Shown: positions 7,359-15,848, counted from the first letter of the stretch. The stretch is DNA of 29,482 nt from CAXMWX01 sp051008185 (GCA_051008185.1 JBPCXW010000162.1:1-29482); one strand, 5' to 3'. Notes: generated from the letters alone by a model not told the origin. Numbers and translations: made by a program.

Positions 7359-8413
7359 GCCATCGCTTGTTCAACATAACGGGCAAAGGGACGGCGGCGA
7401 CGCCAGAAAAATCTCAGTTGCATCCTGTTGACGGTGTAGATTACCGGGCCGCAATGCAGGCTCAATTCGCTGATCTGTTTTTTCCGCAGACACTTAAGCA
7501 GCGGTGCAAACCAGTTTTGTTCGTATTGCAACAGCGTGTCGTGCCAGCCCTGCAAATCCCGGTATTGCACCTTGTCTTGCAAGGCATCCAGATAAACCAG
7601 CACAGTGCCATCAAACTGCTCTGCTGTCATACCCTCAACGGAATCAGGCAAGGCATGACAGGCCGTTGCAGATAAATCCGCCAGACTGGTAACAAATACA
7701 TCAGAACTGTAAATCGTATCCCATTGCGATGTGACGGGTTGCGGTTGCACCCCGCCGCCCCACAGCCACAGGCTATTGACAGGCAACTCACCCCGTTGCT
7801 CGCGCAACCGGTTCACCTCGCTGTTGTGCAACAGCATTTGCACCTCATTGATCAAGCGATGCCAGTCCCCGGCAACCGGGCCGGTCGGTAGATACTGCAA
7901 CATATCATTGTCCGATACCCGATCAGGCTCCACGGTTTGCACAGCCGCCGTTGCCGGTAATCGCAGATACCAGCGCCCCGGCATTGGCACCTCCAGTTCC
8001 CAACCCAGCAAGCTGAAACTCTCCCGCAACTCACCGGCCAGTGCCAGTGCATCACGCCGGTCCAACTGAAACCGATCGGCATCAAACATGATCGCCCCGT
8101 CACGATCCGCCTGTATATGCACCGGATCAGCCCGCACCCAGACGGCCGTGCTGTCTTCCTGCACATCCAGCCGCCGACTGACTGCGCCAACGGGAATATC
8201 CGCATCGGTCGGTAGCGGAAACCCCAACAGACGATACAAGGTTCTATAAACCGATTCCGATTCCACCCCCGATGCCACACCGCGCCCTCTGCACAACAAG
8301 GTGCTCAGTGCGGGCAACTCGGGGACATAATCGCTGACAAACGCGGCATCGGGGCCGAACAGCCCGGGGATGAACAGGCTAAGCTTCGTCATGCGTTCGG
8401 TATTTCCAGACAT
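7355..8413 (-). CDS. RpfE-type protein of unknown biochemical function
   Basis: The protein has 352 residues. It begins close to MTKLSLFIPGLFGPD and carries the motif VNSLWLWGGG at about residue 220. Both features belong to the RpfE-type family, annotated as a regulatory protein in the Xanthomonas rpf cluster and distantly related to the alkaline-phosphatase/phosphoglycerate-mutase fold. In Xanthomonas rpfE also lies next to recJ, prfB and lysS, so the context agrees. No catalytic residues can be assigned with confidence. Two starts are possible, ATG at 8413 or ATG at 8392; the second gives the better family N-terminus. It lies 21 bases after thrC and overlaps recJ by four bases, so it belongs to this operon. 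The rpfF/rpfC signalling genes are absent from the window. Confidence 0.75.
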   Translation of the reverse strand: MSGNTERMTKLSLFIPGLFGPDAAFVSDYVPELPALSTLLCRGRGVASGVESESVYRTLYRLLGFPLPTDADIPVGAVSRRLDVQEDSTAVWVRADPVHIQADRDGAIMFDADRFQLDRRDALALAGELRESFSLLGWELEVPMPGRWYLRLPATAAVQTVEPDRVSDNDMLQYLPTGPVAGDWHRLINEVQMLLHNSEVNRLREQRGELPVNSLWLWGGGVQPQPVTSQWDTIYSSDVFVTSLADLSATACHALPDSVEGMTAEQFDGTVLVYLDALQDKVQYRDLQGWHDTLLQYEQNWFAPLLKCLRKKQISELSLHCGPVIYTVNRMQLRFFWRRRRPFARYVEQAMA

Positions 8414-8434
8414 AGGCCACCCGAACCCGGGTCC

Positions 8435-9553
8435 TTACAACTGCTCCATTATGGCCTGTCTGACTTTATCCAGTTTGCTTGCCACCTTGATCAAGGGCTC
8501 CCTGCTTTGGGCGATGGCCGTGTCCGGGTCTTTCAAACCATGTCCGGTCAAGGTGCAAACGATTGTTGAGCCTTCGGCGATCTTGCCTGATTGAATGTCA
8601 CGCATTGCCCCGGCCACGGAAACCGCCGAGGCCGGTTCGCAAAATATGCCCTCCTCCCCGGCCAGCAATTTTTGCGCCGCCAGAATATCGGTATCGGAAA
8701 ACTCATCAAACCAGCCGCCGGATTCCTTGCTTGCGGCCCAGGCCAGATCCCAGGATTGCGGATTGCCGATGCGAATAGCCGTGGCGACGGTCTCCGGCTC
8801 CGCCACCGGGCCGCCGCGCAGGAAAGGTGCCGCACCGGCGGCCTGATAACCGAGCATAAGCGGGCGCGTCCCCACCACGGCGGGGAATTCATAGGCGCAC
8901 TTGTCGGTGCAAAAGGCACAGGCGGCGGTGCCGTGACCGGCATACTCCGAATAACCGGTCCAGTAGGCGGCGATGTTGCCTGCATTACCGACCGGCAAGC
9001 AGTGATAATCCGGTGCCGTCCCCAACTCATCAACGATCTCGAAGGCCGCCGTCTTTTGCCCCTGCAAACGATACGGGTTAATGGAATTGACAATGGTCAG
9101 CGGTGCCTCCTCAGCCACCTGTTTTACCAGCCGCATGCCATCATCAAAATTGCCGCTGATCTGTAATATCGTCGCACCGTGCATCATCGCCTGCGCCAGT
9201 TTGCCGAGGGCTATCTTGCCATCCGGGATTAGTACAAAGGAACGGATACCGGCGCGGGCCGCATACGCTGCGGCAGAAGCGGAGGTGTTGCCGGTGGAGG
9301 CACAGATGATCGCCTGCGAACCGTCAGCGACCGCCTGCGTCACGGCCATGGTCATGCCGCGATCCTTGAATGATCCGGTCGGGTTCAGCCCCTCATACTT
9401 TGCATAGATCTCAACCTCCTTGCCCAGCGACTTGGGGATATTGGCCAGACGGATTAGCGGTGTATTCCCTTCTCCCAGCGAGATGACACGGGCTGCCTCT
9501 TCCACCGGCAAGCGTTGCCGGTAACGTTCTATCAGTCCGGTATAGTGTTTCAT
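8435..9553 (-). CDS. thrC: Threonine synthase
   Basis: The protein has 372 residues and is a PLP enzyme that converts O-phosphohomoserine to threonine. The PLP-binding lysine is K63 in GLNPTGSFKDRGMTMA. The substrate and cofactor-phosphate loops CASTGNTSASAAAYAARAG and PVGNAGNIAAYW are present, with an STIVCTLTGHGLKDPD segment near the C-terminus. The length fits the shorter threonine-synthase class rather than the longer E. coli ThrC. hom lies 30 bases upstream on the same strand, so the two last steps to threonine are encoded together. No attenuator-like leader was seen between them. Confidence 0.96.
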   Translation of the reverse strand: MKHYTGLIERYRQRLPVEEAARVISLGEGNTPLIRLANIPKSLGKEVEIYAKYEGLNPTGSFKDRGMTMAVTQAVADGSQAIICASTGNTSASAAAYAARAGIRSFVLIPDGKIALGKLAQAMMHGATILQISGNFDDGMRLVKQVAEEAPLTIVNSINPYRLQGQKTAAFEIVDELGTAPDYHCLPVGNAGNIAAYWTGYSEYAGHGTAACAFCTDKCAYEFPAVVGTRPLMLGYQAAGAAPFLRGGPVAEPETVATAIRIGNPQSWDLAWAASKESGGWFDEFSDTDILAAQKLLAGEEGIFCEPASAVSVAGAMRDIQSGKIAEGSTIVCTLTGHGLKDPDTAIAQSREPLIKVASKLDKVRQAIMEQL

Positions 9554-9583
9554 ATCCGCATTAGCATCAGGGCAGCGTTGTCT

Positions 9584-10900
9584 TCACCAGGCCAGTGATT
9601 CCATCCGTATCCGATGCACCTTACCCTGGATCGAATCCAGTGACGCAATCTGCTTGATGGCCTTGTTCATATTCTTTTCCAATACCCGTTGGGTCAACAG
9701 GATAACGGGAACATGGGTGGCACCCTCCGTCGCTTGTTTCTGGATGATCGCCTCTATACTGATGTGATGACTCCCCAGTATCTTGCTCACATCCGCCAGC
9801 ACCCCGGGTTGATCGGTGGCCTGCAAGCGCAGATAAAAGGCGGTTTCTATGTCGTCCATCTCCAGCACCGGCGTGTCAGACATGGCCTGAGGCTGAAACG
9901 CCAGATGCGGCACACGATTTTCCGGATCAGTGGTCAGGGCGCGCACGACATCTACTATATCCGCCACCACTGCCGAGGCGGTAGGCAGCGAACCGGCACC
10001 GGCACCGTAATATAGCGTCGGCCCTACGGCATCACCATGCACCAGCACCGCATTCATCACACCATCCACATTGGCGAGCAGGCGGCGTTCAGGAATCAAA
10101 GTGGGATGCACGCGTAACTCAATACCCTTGACGGTGCGGCGGGTAATACCCAGATGTTTGATGCGATAACCCAGCTCACCGGCATAGGCCACATCTTGTT
10201 GCTCAATGGCGGTGATACCCTCGGTGTAAGTCTTGTCAAACTGCAACGGAATGCCAAAGGCAATAGACGCCATAATCGTCAGCTTGTGCGCGGCGTCTGT
10301 GCCTTCTATATCAAAGCCCGGGTCCGCCTCGGCATAGCCCAGTGCCTGTGCCTCCTTCAGCACCTCGGCAAAGTCCCTGCCCTCGTTCCGCATCTCGCTG
10401 AGGATAAAATTGCCGGTGCCGTTGATAATACCGGCCACCCCGCTGATATGGTTCGCCGCCAACCCCTCACGAATCGCCTTGATGACCGGGACACCACCGG
10501 CAACCGCGGCCTCAAAGGCCACCGTCACCCCGTGCTGTTGTGCGGCGGCAAAGATCTCGTTGCCATGCAGGGCGATCAACGCCTTGTTGGCAGTAACCAG
10601 ATGTTTTTTATTCGCCAACGCCTGCAACACCAGTTCCCGTGCCGGTTCGTAACCGCCGATCAACTCAACAACAATATCCACCTCGGGATCATTCACCACC
10701 GCAAAGGCATCATCGGAGATCTTGTCTATCTGCTTGAGCCCCTCTATCGCATCCGCGTTATAGTCTTTGGCCGCAGCGTGGCTGACAATGATCTCCCTGC
10801 CAGCACGCCGCCGGATTTCCTCGGCGTTACGGGTCAGCACCGTTACCGTACCGCCACCCACGGTGCCCAATCCCAATAAACCAATCTTGACAGGTTTCAT
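9584..10900 (-). CDS. hom: Homoserine dehydrogenase (monofunctional, with ACT domain)
   Basis: The 438-residue protein reduces aspartate semialdehyde to homoserine with NAD(P)H. The Rossmann motif GLLGLGTVGGGTV is at the N-terminus, the catalytic core includes GVAGIINGTGNFILSEM and the segment EADPGFDIEGTDAAHKL, and a C-terminal ACT domain starts near residue 355 (YLRLQATDQPGVLADVSKIL). The ACT domain implies feedback control, most likely by threonine. There is no aspartokinase domain, so it is the monofunctional type. The start codon directly abuts the alaC stop (TAAATG), which indicates cotranscription and coupling. Confidence 0.97.
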   Translation of the reverse strand: MKPVKIGLLGLGTVGGGTVTVLTRNAEEIRRRAGREIIVSHAAAKDYNADAIEGLKQIDKISDDAFAVVNDPEVDIVVELIGGYEPARELVLQALANKKHLVTANKALIALHGNEIFAAAQQHGVTVAFEAAVAGGVPVIKAIREGLAANHISGVAGIINGTGNFILSEMRNEGRDFAEVLKEAQALGYAEADPGFDIEGTDAAHKLTIMASIAFGIPLQFDKTYTEGITAIEQQDVAYAGELGYRIKHLGITRRTVKGIELRVHPTLIPERRLLANVDGVMNAVLVHGDAVGPTLYYGAGAGSLPTASAVVADIVDVVRALTTDPENRVPHLAFQPQAMSDTPVLEMDDIETAFYLRLQATDQPGVLADVSKILGSHHISIEAIIQKQATEGATHVPVILLTQRVLEKNMNKAIKQIASLDSIQGKVHRIRMESLAW

Positions 10901-12100
10901 TTATACCGCCTTGTGTAAAATGTTGTCTTGCTTGAACATACTACGTATCCCCCTGACGGCCTGCCGAATGCGATGCTCGTTCTCTATTAACCCGAAGCGC
11001 ACAAACCCATCACCGTATTCCCCGAAACCTATGCCGGGCGCCACCGCCACCTTGGCATCCAGTAACAGTTTTTTGGCGAACTCCAGCGAGCCCATGCCTT
11101 TGTATTGTACCGGTATCGGCGCCCAGACAAACATCGTCGCCCTCGGCTTCCCTACCGGCCAGCCGATACTGTTCAGGCCCTCACACAACACATCACGCCG
11201 ACCCTGATACATCGCGGCAATGTCTTTTACGCACTGCTGATCGCCTTCCAGCGCCTTGATCGCAGCGACCTGAATCGGCGTAAATAACCCGTAATCAAGA
11301 TAGGATTTGAGCCGCGCCAGGGCCTGCACCAAGGCAGAACACCCCACCATAAAACCAACCCGCCAGCCCGGCATGTTATAACTCTTGGACAGTGAGAAAA
11401 ACTCCACCGCCACCTCTTTCGCCCCGGGTACCTGCAGAATGGAAGGCGCCTTGTAACCGTCAAACACAATATCCGCATAGGCGAGGTCCTGCACCAGCCA
11501 GATCTGATGCTCTTTGGCAAACGCCACCGCCCGCGTGAAAAAATCCATCTCCACACATTGGGTGGTGGGATTGCTCGGAAAATTCAGCAACAACAACTTG
11601 GGCTTGGGCCAGGTATTGCGGATGGCCCGCTCCAGCTCGGCAAAGAAATCAATATCGGGGCCTATCGGCACATGTCGCACATCGGCACCGGCGATCACAA
11701 AACCGAACGGATGAATGGGGTAAGACGGATCCGGCACCAGCACCGAATCGCCCCTGTCAATAATGGCCATAGCCAGATGCGCCAACCCTTCCTTGGAACC
11801 GAGGGTCACAATCGCCTCGGTCTCGGCATCCAGCTCAACATCATAACGCTCCGCATACCAGCGACAGATCGCCCGGCGCAGACGCGGGATCCCTCTGGAG
11901 GTGGAATAACGATGGGTATCCGGCCGCTGCGCGACTTCCAGCAACTTGTCCACAATATGCTGCGGGGTGGGCTGATCCGGATTGCCCATACCGAAGTCAA
12001 TAATGTCTTCGCCGCGACGCCGCTCCTGCATCTTCAACTCATTGACGATATTGAAGACATAGGGCGGCAGACGGCTTATTCGAGGAAATTCGTGTTGCAT
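10901..12100 (-). CDS. alaC: Alanine transaminase, AlaC-type (PLP aminotransferase)
   Basis: The protein has 399 residues from the ATG at 12100 (MQHEFPRISRLPPYVFNIVN), which aligns with the E. coli AlaC start. An open frame extends 126 codons further upstream, but that part runs antisense over the amidase gene and was discarded. Class I/II aminotransferase features: DPSYPIH, NFPSNPTTQCV, and the Schiff-base lysine K239 in FSLSKSYNMPGWRVGF. The enzyme interconverts pyruvate and alanine with glutamate/2-oxoglutarate. It is the first gene of the run alaC-hom-thrC-rpfE type-recJ-prfB-lysS. A TATAAT lies about 32 bases upstream of the ATG. Confidence 0.94.
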   Translation of the reverse strand: MQHEFPRISRLPPYVFNIVNELKMQERRRGEDIIDFGMGNPDQPTPQHIVDKLLEVAQRPDTHRYSTSRGIPRLRRAICRWYAERYDVELDAETEAIVTLGSKEGLAHLAMAIIDRGDSVLVPDPSYPIHPFGFVIAGADVRHVPIGPDIDFFAELERAIRNTWPKPKLLLLNFPSNPTTQCVEMDFFTRAVAFAKEHQIWLVQDLAYADIVFDGYKAPSILQVPGAKEVAVEFFSLSKSYNMPGWRVGFMVGCSALVQALARLKSYLDYGLFTPIQVAAIKALEGDQQCVKDIAAMYQGRRDVLCEGLNSIGWPVGKPRATMFVWAPIPVQYKGMGSLEFAKKLLLDAKVAVAPGIGFGEYGDGFVRFGLIENEHRIRQAVRGIRSMFKQDNILHKAV

Positions 12101-12131
12101 AGCAGGTGTTGATATGGATGACAGGGCCGTG

Positions 12132-12137
12132 ATTATA
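12132..12137 (-). promoter_or_regulatory. Candidate -10 box for the alaC-hom-thrC operon
   Basis: In the divergent gap between alaC and the amidase gene, the minus strand reads TATAAT here, 31 bases before the alaC ATG. That would place transcription start about 25 bases before the ATG. No strong -35 hexamer lies 17 bases further upstream. The same gap holds a plus-strand TGATATACT (12180-12188), an extended -10-like element only six bases before the amidase ATG, which would give an almost leaderless transcript. Confidence 0.4.
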
Positions 12138-12194
12138 CAACAATCGGCAGGCTGAATCAGGCCAAAACCGGGCTGACCCTGATATACTGGAAAA

Positions 12195-13010
12195 ATGACA
12201 CGGGTAGCCGCCATCCAGATGAATTCCGGTGCTGACTTGCAGGCCAATCTGCAACAGGCGGCGGGACTGATTCGTGAAGCGGCCAACGGCGGTGCTGAAT
12301 TTGCCCTGCTGCCGGAGTTTTTCCCGTTGCTCAGTGATGACGACAAGGCCAAGGTAAAGGTGATGGAAAAACCGGGCGGCGGCCCGCTGCAGGACTTTCT
12401 GGCACAACAGGCCGGGGAGCACGGTATCTGGCTTATGGGTGGCACTGTCCCGATTGATTGCGGTGACAGCGAACGCATTTATAACAGTTGCCTGCTTTAT
12501 ACCCCGGAAGGCAAGTTGAGTCACAGTTATGACAAGATCCATCTGTTTGATGTCGCCGTTGATGCTGATGAATCCTATAACGAGTCAAACAGTATCGCAC
12601 CGGGGAAAGATCTGGTGGTGGCCGATACGCCGCTGGGACAGTTTGGTATGACGGTTTGTTATGATCTGCGTTTCCCGGAACTGTATCGGAAACTGGTGGA
12701 TCAGGGTGCCGAGATTTTTACCGTCCCGTCTGCTTTTACTTACGCCACCGGCAAACGTCACTGGCAGATGTTGTTACAGGCACGGGCGGTGGAGAATCTG
12801 TGTTTTGTGATCGCCGCTAACCAGACAGGTAACAACACCGAGACCAGACGCACCTGGGGGCACAGCATGATCGTCCATCCCTGGGGTGATGTACTGGCCT
12901 GCGTTGAAGATGAACCCGGCGTGGCCATTGCCGATATTGATCTGAAGCAAGTGGCTGAACTGCGCCAATCCTTTCCGACCTTGAATCACAGAACCATAGG
13001 AGTCAACTGA
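12195..13010 (+). CDS. Carbon-nitrogen hydrolase, Nit1-type (deaminated glutathione amidase-like)
   Basis: The 271-residue protein belongs to the nitrilase superfamily but to the amidase branch. The catalytic triad is E41 (LLPEFFPLL), K114 (YDKIHLFDV) and C155 (GMTVCYDLRFPEL). The Y-D-L-R-F-P-E pattern after the cysteine is typical of Nit1/Nit2-type omega-amidases, which hydrolyse deaminated glutathione, so metabolite repair is the likely role rather than nitrile hydrolysis. tldD starts two bases after its stop, a common gammaproteobacterial pairing. The Shine-Dalgarno sequence is weak (GGAAA). It is distinct in branch and neighbourhood from the true nitrilase at 18343. Confidence 0.88.
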   Translation: MTRVAAIQMNSGADLQANLQQAAGLIREAANGGAEFALLPEFFPLLSDDDKAKVKVMEKPGGGPLQDFLAQQAGEHGIWLMGGTVPIDCGDSERIYNSCLLYTPEGKLSHSYDKIHLFDVAVDADESYNESNSIAPGKDLVVADTPLGQFGMTVCYDLRFPELYRKLVDQGAEIFTVPSAFTYATGKRHWQMLLQARAVENLCFVIAANQTGNNTETRRTWGHSMIVHPWGDVLACVEDEPGVAIADIDLKQVAELRQSFPTLNHRTIGVN

Positions 13011-13012
13011 TA

Positions 13013-14452
13013 ATGACAACCGCCCTGAAACTGGCACAACAACAATTACTGCAACCGGCAGGCATTGATGATGGTCACCTGCTGAAGACGCTGGATCAGA
13101 TCATGACACGGAATATAGACCATGCCGATCTGTATTTTGAGTTCTCGCGCGCGGAATCATGGGTACTGGAAGAAGGCATTATCCGTGAAGGCTCACACAG
13201 CATTGATCAGGGTGTCGGTGTCAGGGCCATCAGCGAAGATAAAACCGGTTTTGCCTACTCGGACGAGATCATCCTGCCGGCCCTGAGCGGTGCCGCCACC
13301 GCCGCACGCGCCATCGCCCGGAGCGGCAATGCACAGCGCATGCAGGTATGGCAGGCACAAAACATCGTGCCTTTATACACCGCAACCAACCCGCTGGATT
13401 GCGTTGCCGCAGAGGCAAAGACGGCCATACTGAAACAGATTGATCGCGAGGCACGGGCAAAAGACCCTCGGGTCAAACAAGTCATCGCCAGTCTGGGCGG
13501 CTCTTTTACCACCATCCTGATCGCCGGTAGCGACGGCACTCTGGCCGCCGATACCCGGCCCCTGATCCGACTCAATGTCAATATCCTGGCAGAAGAAAAC
13601 GGCCGCATTGAAAAAGGCAGCGCAGGCGGGGGCGGCCGTTTTACTTATGACTATTTTCAAAACCCCGCACTGATCAGCGACTACATTGATGAGGCAGTCA
13701 CCCAGGCCCTGACCAACTTGCAGGCCAAACCGGCACCGGCAGGCACGATGACCGTAGTGCTGGGCCCGGGCTGGCCGGGCATCTTGTTGCACGAGGCCAT
13801 CGGTCACGGTCTGGAAGGCGACTACAACCGCAAAGGCAGCTCGGCATTCAGCAATCGCATCGGTGAGCGGGTGGCAACCGAAAGCGTGACAGTAGTAGAT
13901 GACGGCACCATACCGGACCGGCGCGGCTCACTCAGCATTGACGATGAAGGCACGGTCACCAAATCCACGACCCTGATAGAAAACGGTATCCTGTGCAACT
14001 ATATGCAAGACAAACTGAACGCCCGACTGATGAACATGCCGCCGACCGGAAACGGCCGCCGCGAATCTTACGCCCACCTGCCGATGCCGCGCATGACCAA
14101 CACCTACATGCTGGGCGGAGACAAGACACCGGAAGAGATCATCGGTTCAGTCAGCAAAGGCATTTACGCGACCCAGTTCGGCGGCGGTCAGGTGGATATT
14201 ACCAACGGCAAATTTGTCTTCAGCGCATCCCAGGCCTGGCTGATTGAAAACGGCCAACTCAGCAGCCCGATCAAGGGCGCAACCATCATCGGCAACGGCC
14301 CCGATGTGCTGACCCGCGTCAGCATGGTAGGCAACGATATGGCATTGGACCCGGGCATAGGCACCTGCGGCAAAGACGGCCAGTCCGTGCCGGTAGGCGT
14401 AGGCCAACCCACCATCCGTCTTGACGACATTACCGTCGGCGGCACCGGCTAG
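13013..14452 (+). CDS. tldD: Metalloprotease TldD
   Basis: The protein has 479 residues, near the 481 of E. coli TldD. The zinc-site motif HEAIGH is at H260 to H265 in LLHEAIGHGLEGDYNRKGSS, and the family C-terminus RLDDITVGGTG is intact. TldD pairs with TldE (PmbA) to form a heterodimeric protease that trims unfolded peptides, including microcin and other RiPP precursors and the antitoxin CcdA. tldE is not in the window. The gene directly follows the Nit1-type amidase with an overlapping ribosome-binding region. A role in HvfA leader processing is possible but not supported by position. Confidence 0.96.
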   Translation: MTTALKLAQQQLLQPAGIDDGHLLKTLDQIMTRNIDHADLYFEFSRAESWVLEEGIIREGSHSIDQGVGVRAISEDKTGFAYSDEIILPALSGAATAARAIARSGNAQRMQVWQAQNIVPLYTATNPLDCVAAEAKTAILKQIDREARAKDPRVKQVIASLGGSFTTILIAGSDGTLAADTRPLIRLNVNILAEENGRIEKGSAGGGGRFTYDYFQNPALISDYIDEAVTQALTNLQAKPAPAGTMTVVLGPGWPGILLHEAIGHGLEGDYNRKGSSAFSNRIGERVATESVTVVDDGTIPDRRGSLSIDDEGTVTKSTTLIENGILCNYMQDKLNARLMNMPPTGNGRRESYAHLPMPRMTNTYMLGGDKTPEEIIGSVSKGIYATQFGGGQVDITNGKFVFSASQAWLIENGQLSSPIKGATIIGNGPDVLTRVSMVGNDMALDPGIGTCGKDGQSVPVGVGQPTIRLDDITVGGTG

Positions 14453-14495
14453 GGTTTTACCCCACCCCACTACATGGAAAGAATCAAACCCGGCC

Positions 14496-14535
14496 ACTTC
14501 CGTTCCAGTCAATCAATACTTCCGCAACAGACAAT
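14496..14535 (+). repeat. 40-bp direct repeat, copy 1 (candidate AraC-type operator)
   Basis: This 40-base sequence matches the copy at 15729-15768 at 34 positions; all six differences are C/T transitions. Each copy consists of two half-sites that both start ACTTCCG and lie 22 bases apart, about two helical turns, as in operators of AraC-family activators. This copy lies between tldD and the four-helix membrane protein gene, about 147 bases before its ATG. Confidence 0.7.
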
Positions 14536-14681
14536 ATGATATGAAAATCGGGTAGCCGGAGAAGCAGTATGCAATTGAATTTCCTGTTCCCCGGTGCTAA
14601 CTTGACAAACCTGCCGGCAGATTAGTCGGTATGCTTACCGCGATTTTACTAACTGAAACAATCTTAAAGGGGGATATTGCA

Positions 14682-15089
14682 ATGTATGAAGACAATAGAC
14701 ATGCTGGAAATGTAATCCTGTTGCGGGTTGCCTGCCTCAGCTTACTGATAGCACTGGTGCTGGCCTGGTGTCTGGTAGGCACACACGCCTTGAAACTGCC
14801 TGCGGCACTGGAGTTTTTCCAATACCCGGACAAATTACTTTCCTCACATCTGGATTACCTGATGATGACCATGCTGTTGCTGGGAATTTATGCGGCCAAA
14901 GTACCGCTTGCAATCTGGATACTCTGGCCCATGGCCATCGGTTCCATCACCAATCCGTTGGTTTTCCTGCTGCAATCCTTCCCTCTGTTTTTCCCGGGCA
15001 TGGAGTTGTTCATCTTTGTATCTATTACGCTAACCACCTTTGGCTACGGCATGGCCGCCATCAAGTTAGCTCGATCAACCCTGCTATAA
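14682..15089 (+). CDS. Small integral membrane protein of unknown function
   Basis: I do not recognise this family. The chosen start (MYEDNRHAG) follows a purine-rich AAAGGGGG; an in-frame ATG at 14631 would add 17 residues but has no comparable site. The 135-residue product has about four hydrophobic helices: residues 10-35, 57-72, 74-104 (possibly two with a break around NP at 91-92) and 106-130. There is no signal peptide cleavage site or metal motif. It precedes cytochrome b561 and the TonB receptor on the same strand, and a copy of the 40-bp repeat lies upstream. It could be a membrane partner of the cytochrome or a small transporter; neither is shown by sequence. Confidence 0.65.
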   Translation: MYEDNRHAGNVILLRVACLSLLIALVLAWCLVGTHALKLPAALEFFQYPDKLLSSHLDYLMMTMLLLGIYAAKVPLAIWILWPMAIGSITNPLVFLLQSFPLFFPGMELFIFVSITLTTFGYGMAAIKLARSTLL

Positions 15090-15113
15090 AAGATTTTTTG
15101 CCATATCCAAAGC

Positions 15114-15149
15114 CGACAGGCTGCCCTGTTTATCATCGGCAGCCTGTCG
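15114..15149 (+). terminator. Perfect 12-bp hairpin just before cytochrome b561
   Basis: CGACAGGCTGCC (15114-15125) pairs perfectly with GGCAGCCTGTCG (15138-15149) around a 12-base loop. A short TTTT follows (CATACTTTTAATG), so it resembles a weak intrinsic terminator on the plus strand. The start codon of the cytochrome b561 gene lies 10 bases after the stem. It may end the membrane-protein transcript, act as an attenuator, or shield the translation start. Confidence 0.6.
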
Positions 15150-15159
15150 CATACTTTTA

Positions 15160-15687
15160 ATGTCATTACATTTCAGGAATACATATAGCCAATACGGTCT
15201 CGGCGGTCGTGTATTGCACTGGAGTGGTGTTGCTCTGCTGGTCACCCTCATTGTCACGGCCGGTAAGTTTGAAGATATGGACATGAGCCCGGAAAAAGCC
15301 GAGTTGATCAAACGGCATGCTTCGTGGGGCCTGATTTTTCTGCTCGTCATGTTCATGCGGGTGTACTGGCGTATAAGCAACGAGAACCCGGTGCGCTCCT
15401 ACAATATCAGGGCCTGGCAAAAATCCGCAGCAAGGTCGCTTCACCTGAGCATCTATGGAGTGGTAATTACGCAGAGCCTGATTGGTATGGCAAACCTGAT
15501 CTGTGCCGGTTCCGGCATCCCCTTTTTCGGTTTTTTTGAACTACCGCCGCTAATGCAAAAACAGGAGGCCGCTTACGAGATAAGCAAGACCCTTCACTAT
15601 GTGCTATCCGTTGCAATCTATCCCCTGTTTGCTGTGCATATCAGTGCAGCAATATATCACCAGATATTTGGGGTTCTGGACGAGTAA
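15160..15687 (+). CDS. Cytochrome b561 (CybB family)
   Basis: This 175-residue, four-helix membrane protein has the histidine pattern of bacterial cytochrome b561: H20 (GGRVLHWSG), H53 (KRHASWG), H146 (KTLHYVLS) and H160 (FAVHISAAIYH). The 33- and 14-residue spacings agree with the two b-type heme pairs of E. coli CybB. Members oxidise quinol or pass electrons between quinone and other carriers at the inner membrane. The N-terminus (RNTYSQYG before the first helix) fits the family, so the ATG at 15160 is likely, although no Shine-Dalgarno sequence is present and a hairpin ends ten bases upstream. In this cassette it is a candidate electron link for the GMC dehydrogenases. Confidence 0.88.
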   Translation: MSLHFRNTYSQYGLGGRVLHWSGVALLVTLIVTAGKFEDMDMSPEKAELIKRHASWGLIFLLVMFMRVYWRISNENPVRSYNIRAWQKSAARSLHLSIYGVVITQSLIGMANLICAGSGIPFFGFFELPPLMQKQEAAYEISKTLHYVLSVAIYPLFAVHISAAIYHQIFGVLDE

Positions 15688-15728
15688 AGATGACTGCACC
15701 TATACTATATTGGTGTCAGCAAGCCGTA

Positions 15729-15768
15729 ACTTCCGTTTTAGTCAACTAATACTTCCGTAATAGACAAT
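15729..15768 (+). repeat. 40-bp direct repeat, copy 2 (candidate AraC-type operator)
   Basis: This is the second copy of the repeat at 14496-14535, with the same two ACTTCCG half-sites 22 bases apart. It lies 81 bases before the ATG of the TonB receptor gene. A -35-like TAGACA (15761-15766) overlaps the downstream half-site and a poor -10 candidate TACTCT lies 16 bases further (15783-15788); a TATAAC is at 15789-15794. Overlap of the site with the -35 box is the layout expected for activation by an AraC-family protein. Confidence 0.7.
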
Positions 15769-15848
15769 CCTTCACAGTCAAATACTCTTATAACGCATTA
15801 GTTACTAAACCGGTTAAAAATCCACTAGGGGTACAGGAGGAGAGTTCA

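Noticed and set aside
12101..12478. 126-codon N-terminal extension of the AlaC frame
   Set aside because: It runs antisense to the amidase gene, and the ATG at 12100 gives the AlaC family N-terminus.
14611..14620. Palindrome CTGCCGGCAG with a nearby TTGACA (14602-14607)
   Set aside because: A ten-base palindrome is easily chance, and no usable -10 lies at the right distance.
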